From: Epiperipatus broadwayi | Lineage: Eukaryota > Onychophora > Udeonychophora > Euonychophora > Peripatidae | Length of the DNA stretch: 64,000 bases | NCBI GenBank assembly: GCA_028023455.1 | Contig: JAQFVV010006203.1 | Span: forward strand, 7,966,821 to 8,030,820 | Direction of reading: 5' to 3' | In this document: piece by piece, positions 60,535-64,000 of the stretch | Layout: each line of letters starts with the position of its first letter | Position numbering within the stretch: position 1 is the stretch's first letter | The notes under the pieces: generated by a model | What the model was told of the DNA's origin: nothing | The model's input: the letters and a program-made list of their open reading frames with translations, nothing else | Databases searched by the model: none | Made by a program: the position numbers and the translations under genes

Positions 60535-62490
60535 TGTAACGGGCACATACACTGCGCACATACGCCATTACATTAGTTTTTTAAAAAATTAAACATGAAA
60601 AATAAAAGTTCACAAATAAAAACTTTTTTTTTTTAAGAATTAAAAATTGAAAATTAAAAATCATCTAAACTCTAATATATAAAATCGCACATATGAAAAA
60701 TTATTAAAAGAAAACTTTATTAAAAAAAAAAAAGAGAAAGTTTTAAGACTAAATTTTCAGCAAAAACTTAAAACGTTTAAAGATAAAAATATATCTTCAA
60801 GAATGTATATAAATTAATTAATGCTATTGTAAAATGGAAATGATTATTTTAATTAATTAAAAGTAAACTAGCCATTGGTCATTTCAAAATATATAAGTAA
60901 AGGTCAGATAGGAGAGGAAAAACAATAGGAACAGAATGGCCAATGCAAGAAATCCCTCGGGGAAACGGACCTCAATGAAAAGACAATCACCATTGTCATG
61001 ATGTAATGTCCACTGAATCCAAAATTCTAGTATAAAAGAAGAAGTTTGGAAATAAAGAAATTAATTAGAGAAGATAGAGATGTGAAAGCAGAGGCATGCT
61101 AGAGTTGAAGGAGAAGGGATTGGAAAGACGCACTCTTCATTCTTTTCAGTTTTGCTTGAAAAAAAAGAAAGAGAAATGACCAATCATTTTTTATATTGTG
61201 GACCACAGGACATTGGGGAAATTAACGCTGGATCCCAAATGGCAAGCAATGGATAAAGATGAACTTTTTAAAAACCGTAAGAACTTTATGAACATTTTCA
61301 AAACAATAACTCTAAATTCTAAACCTTTCGGTAAATAATACAAATAGAATCCTATCTGACCAACGTAAATTAATATTAATAATGTTATTTGATGTATTTC
61401 TTTTTAAATCATTTCCATTTATTTTTTCGATTCTTTTAAGTTTTTATTATGATTTTTTTTGCTGTTAAACTAAACTTTTGATAAATGTATAATAAGTTGG
61501 GCGTGAATGGCTGCGTAGATTTGTAAAGTTATATATGTTAGTTTAAGGGAGGGTAATCTTAGGTTATTTGTTTCGTAGTTAATTTGGGTCAATGGATTGG
61601 ATATATTGGTGTAATTAGTAGATGTAGTATGAGGTCTGCTATGGGAAGGATCACATGATATGCCACACTTGGGTGAAATAAGCCTATTTTCTTATTGACC
61701 ATCGGAGACAGACGGTATTTCCTGCTCCGTAAATCACACCTTTTGCCTATGGAATGCGATCGTAAGTCGGCAAAAGGGACCACAATCCCTTCCTATGGAG
61801 TTTTCTTTTTTATTGTTCTTCTTTCCAGACAGATGTAACATTCCTGTACTGGACGAGAAACAATTTCTTCTTTTAACCATGCTGTTCAGATGTGCATTCC
61901 TGACAGTATGGTATTGTGCTGTCATGTTCATGCTACATTGAATACATCAATGTATCAGATGGATTGATGTTAGTTTGACTGCAAACTTGTGGCCTAAGGT
62001 TAAATAAGGGATAGAATATTTTCTTTTCAAATGAAATCTATGTAGTTTATTCATACTCGACACTCTAATAAATATTAAACTCATCTGTGCGAACTTTTAA
62101 AATAAAATAAAAACAGTTAAATTGTAAATTAAAATCTAAAGTAAAATAAGTTATAATGTTTTGTAAAAAAAATAAAAGTTAGACTAAAATAATAATGCTA
62201 AATTTTATATATATTAAATAAATGTTTGTGTGTGTTATTACTGGCAGTGGCTTCTTTTATTTTTTTAATATTGAAAATATTTTTAGATAAGAATTCATAT
62301 TTTATAAATCTCTACTGCTCTGCTGAGCTAGTGGCAGTGGGATAATGGTTGGAATAAAATATATGTAAAATAAGATCTTAACAGTGCATATCTGCCTACT
62401 GTATAAATTCTCTAGGTTCAAGTAGCCTAGTGGCACTCTGTAGTTTAGATACGGAAAGACTAATTGATCTTCAGAAACCCAGACCATTAT
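60535..62490 (+). repeat. Long LTR, copy 2 (family of 13171-15312)
   Basis: It starts TGTAACGGGCACATACACTG; the preceding 27 bases are a duplicate of its own start (TGTAACGGGCACATACAC at 60508). It aligns with copy 1 along its length. Shared blocks include AAAAGTTCACAAATAAAAAC, TATAAAAG (61031-61038), GTGGACCACAGGACAT and AAATGTTTGTGTG. The end, ATTATAATATATATA, runs into (TA)n, and no primer-binding site follows. It is therefore a solo LTR or cut-off copy. Confidence 0.7.
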
Positions 62491-62599
62491 AATATATATA
62501 TATATATAATGTTTTCACGGTTGCATGATGAAGATAAATTAATATTATATATATGTATACATAAAAAAATAAAACAAGAGCATGAAGATAAATGAAATA

Positions 62600-63110
62600 T
62601 GCTATTGAAGTAAACTGGCTAGCAAAAATTGTTCTAATAACTTTGCCAATAATTTTTTTACTTCTTCATCTGAATATTTTAAAATATTAATAGTAATTTC
62701 ATCATTTTCTGAAGCTTTTCCCTTTTTCATAGATTTAATTGCATGTTTTACTTTTTTATTTAAAATATCGGCAATTTAGAAGACATAGTAATTGTAGGGG
62801 TTATTTTGTTTTCTTGATTGTTATTAGTTTATAATTCTTTATAAACCTCTTCAACACACTTCATGATATTACCTATCCTTTTAATAAGACTTCATTGTTG
62901 AAACAATTTTCCAGAACTAAGATGTTCTTTTACATTTCTCAGATTTTTATTTTCTTTTATGATTTTTCTTATCAATTCACAATTTTATTGTATCATTACT
63001 AATTCTTTTTCATTTAAATATGAGCCAACTTCATAATCAGTTAATATTTTAAATTGATTTGCAAAGTACTAATTAAAATTCACTGGGGTATTTCTAAACT
63101 TTCTTAATAT
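62600..63110 (-). pseudogene. LINE RT N-terminal relic (continues at 63560)
   Basis: On the minus strand the reading gives NNQENKITPTIT and then, in another frame, KKGKASENDEITINILKYSD (62735-62680). This is the conserved start of LINE RT (family: KNGKA.G.D.I..E.LK). KKLLAKLLEQ follows. It is broken by frameshifts. Together with 63560-63955 it makes one LINE split by a repeat insertion. Confidence 0.65.
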
Positions 63111-63124
63111 AATTAATTAGAAGG

Positions 63125-63420
63125 GATTTGAACTCACACTTTCAAACTCTCTACTTCTATCTACTCCATTTTATACAATCAATACACATGACAACATATA
63201 TGTAAAAAGATAAATGATCTCCAATATACATATTTCTCACTTTAAGTGATCCAAATCACCATTTTTCACACACATATTAAATCAGTGCTCAGTTTATATT
63301 AAGATAGCAAATCTTCAGACTTTAATGGACAGGCTTCAATCTCCTCCATCCTTCAACTCTTTAGCCATCTATATCATTGAAAAATATGATGGCACCCTTG
63401 TTGATGCCAATATTATTATC
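63125..63420. repeat. Dispersed repeat related to the 10-kb foldback
   Basis: TTTAATGGACAGGCTTCAATCTC lies here and at about 10240, with neighbouring TATATTAAGATAGC and CCAACTCTT/TCAACTCTT blocks; the left part (CTCTCTACTTCTATCTACTCC) resembles the arm there. It interrupts the LINE relic. Confidence 0.6.
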
Positions 63421-63559
63421 ATACCCATGTTAACTTTAAGTAACTTTGCCTTCTCAAATATAGGACCTTAATATGTCCATTTAAATACACAGAAGAAGGA
63501 TGGGCAGAATATAAGCTGAATATGTAATAGTTTTCTTTTTTTTAATTTTGCAGTAACAT

Positions 63560-63955
63560 GTATCTTATATTTTACTAATCGATGACTACTTCCTGTGTTG
63601 AATCTATTAAGGACATTACAATTTTGAAATAAATTTTTATATTAGTGGAAATATATTCCAATTCTAGTGCATCTTATTTGAATAATTCCATGTCCACTTT
63701 TGTTTAGAATTTTCCTTAAAAAATGAAAAAGAATTCAGAATAAAGTTTTTTTGTCTGTGAACTTCTCGAGTTTGTATCTCTCATTACTTAACAAAATTTA
63801 CCCATAATACTTTCCTATTTAAGTCGTTACTAATTCTAGCATTAATTTTTCTCATAATAATTTTGAAACGTATCATTCTGATCAAAAACATTTTGTACAT
63901 CGTATAAAAATGAGTACTTTTTCATCATTTATAAGAACTTATTAGGGCATAAACA
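63560..63955 (-). pseudogene. LINE AP-endonuclease relic, runs toward the window end
   Basis: Reading the minus strand gives IIMGKINARI (family: ..GD.NA..G) near 63870, then NSFSFFKENSKQKWTWNYSN near 63720 (family: NT.F.....R..TW.SP), and a tail around 63600 with FNTGS-like character where the SDH motif should be. This is the order of the last half of a LINE endonuclease, with stops. It lies upstream (minus strand) of the RT relic, as expected for one element. Confidence 0.5.
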
Positions 63956-64000
63956 TATATACACTTGGTATCTTCCATTAATTTGAATAAATAATATTGC

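Overview
This window looks like an intergenic or intronic stretch of a metazoan nuclear genome. It is very A+T-rich (roughly three quarters by eye), full of (TA)n tracts, and has no long intact host gene. It carries LTR retrotransposons, Penelope-like elements (PLEs), RTE/Jockey-like LINEs, tRNA-derived SINE-like pieces and many foldback (inverted-repeat) elements. A lophotrochozoan, possibly a cephalopod mollusc, would fit this mix, but that is inference. Nothing in the window is prokaryotic.

Layout. 1-2973: featureless. 2974-10490: ancient LTR-element remains (a 160-bp LTR, primer-binding site, gag-like and integrase relics), a SINE with clean target-site duplications, and a foldback. 10830-12960: decayed LINE on the minus strand. 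13171-15382: a 2.1-kb LTR (second copy at 60535-62490) followed by two opposed tRNA-Lys-type primer-binding sites. 15572-21097: a large palindrome made of two inverted 2.3-kb LTRs around a gag start. 21137-26753: a structurally complete LTR retrotransposon with LTRs, primer-binding site, polypurine tract and a broken gag, but no pol. 30252-31972: two nearly identical 5'-truncated PLE copies joined head to head with a loop of only a few bases. 32235-35560: a frameshifted LINE, then a Ty3/gypsy RT-RNase H relic. 37940-38580: another PLE relic. 40843-41225: a foldback with a long hairpin. 43020-44240: a decayed LINE. 47741-49700: three direct plus two inverted copies of a ~0.4-kb unit. 53464-54108: a long foldback. 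58010-63960: LINE, PLE, LTR and LINE relics.

The best candidate host gene piece is a single terminal exon on the minus strand at 44631-44800. It encodes a complete six-cysteine chitin-binding (peritrophin-A/CBM14) domain, with a splice acceptor, stop codon and poly(A) signal. It ends within about 250 bp of a 55-nt tRNA-like sequence that appears to lack the anticodon arm.

The recurring theme is inverted duplication: LTR-LTR, primer-binding site-primer-binding site, PLE-PLE, and foldbacks at all scales. Many of these sit directly against (TA)n tracts. The only long open coding copies are the two PLE endonuclease ORFs; all other retroelement coding regions are broken. All family assignments come from reading translations and motifs by eye; no database search was possible.
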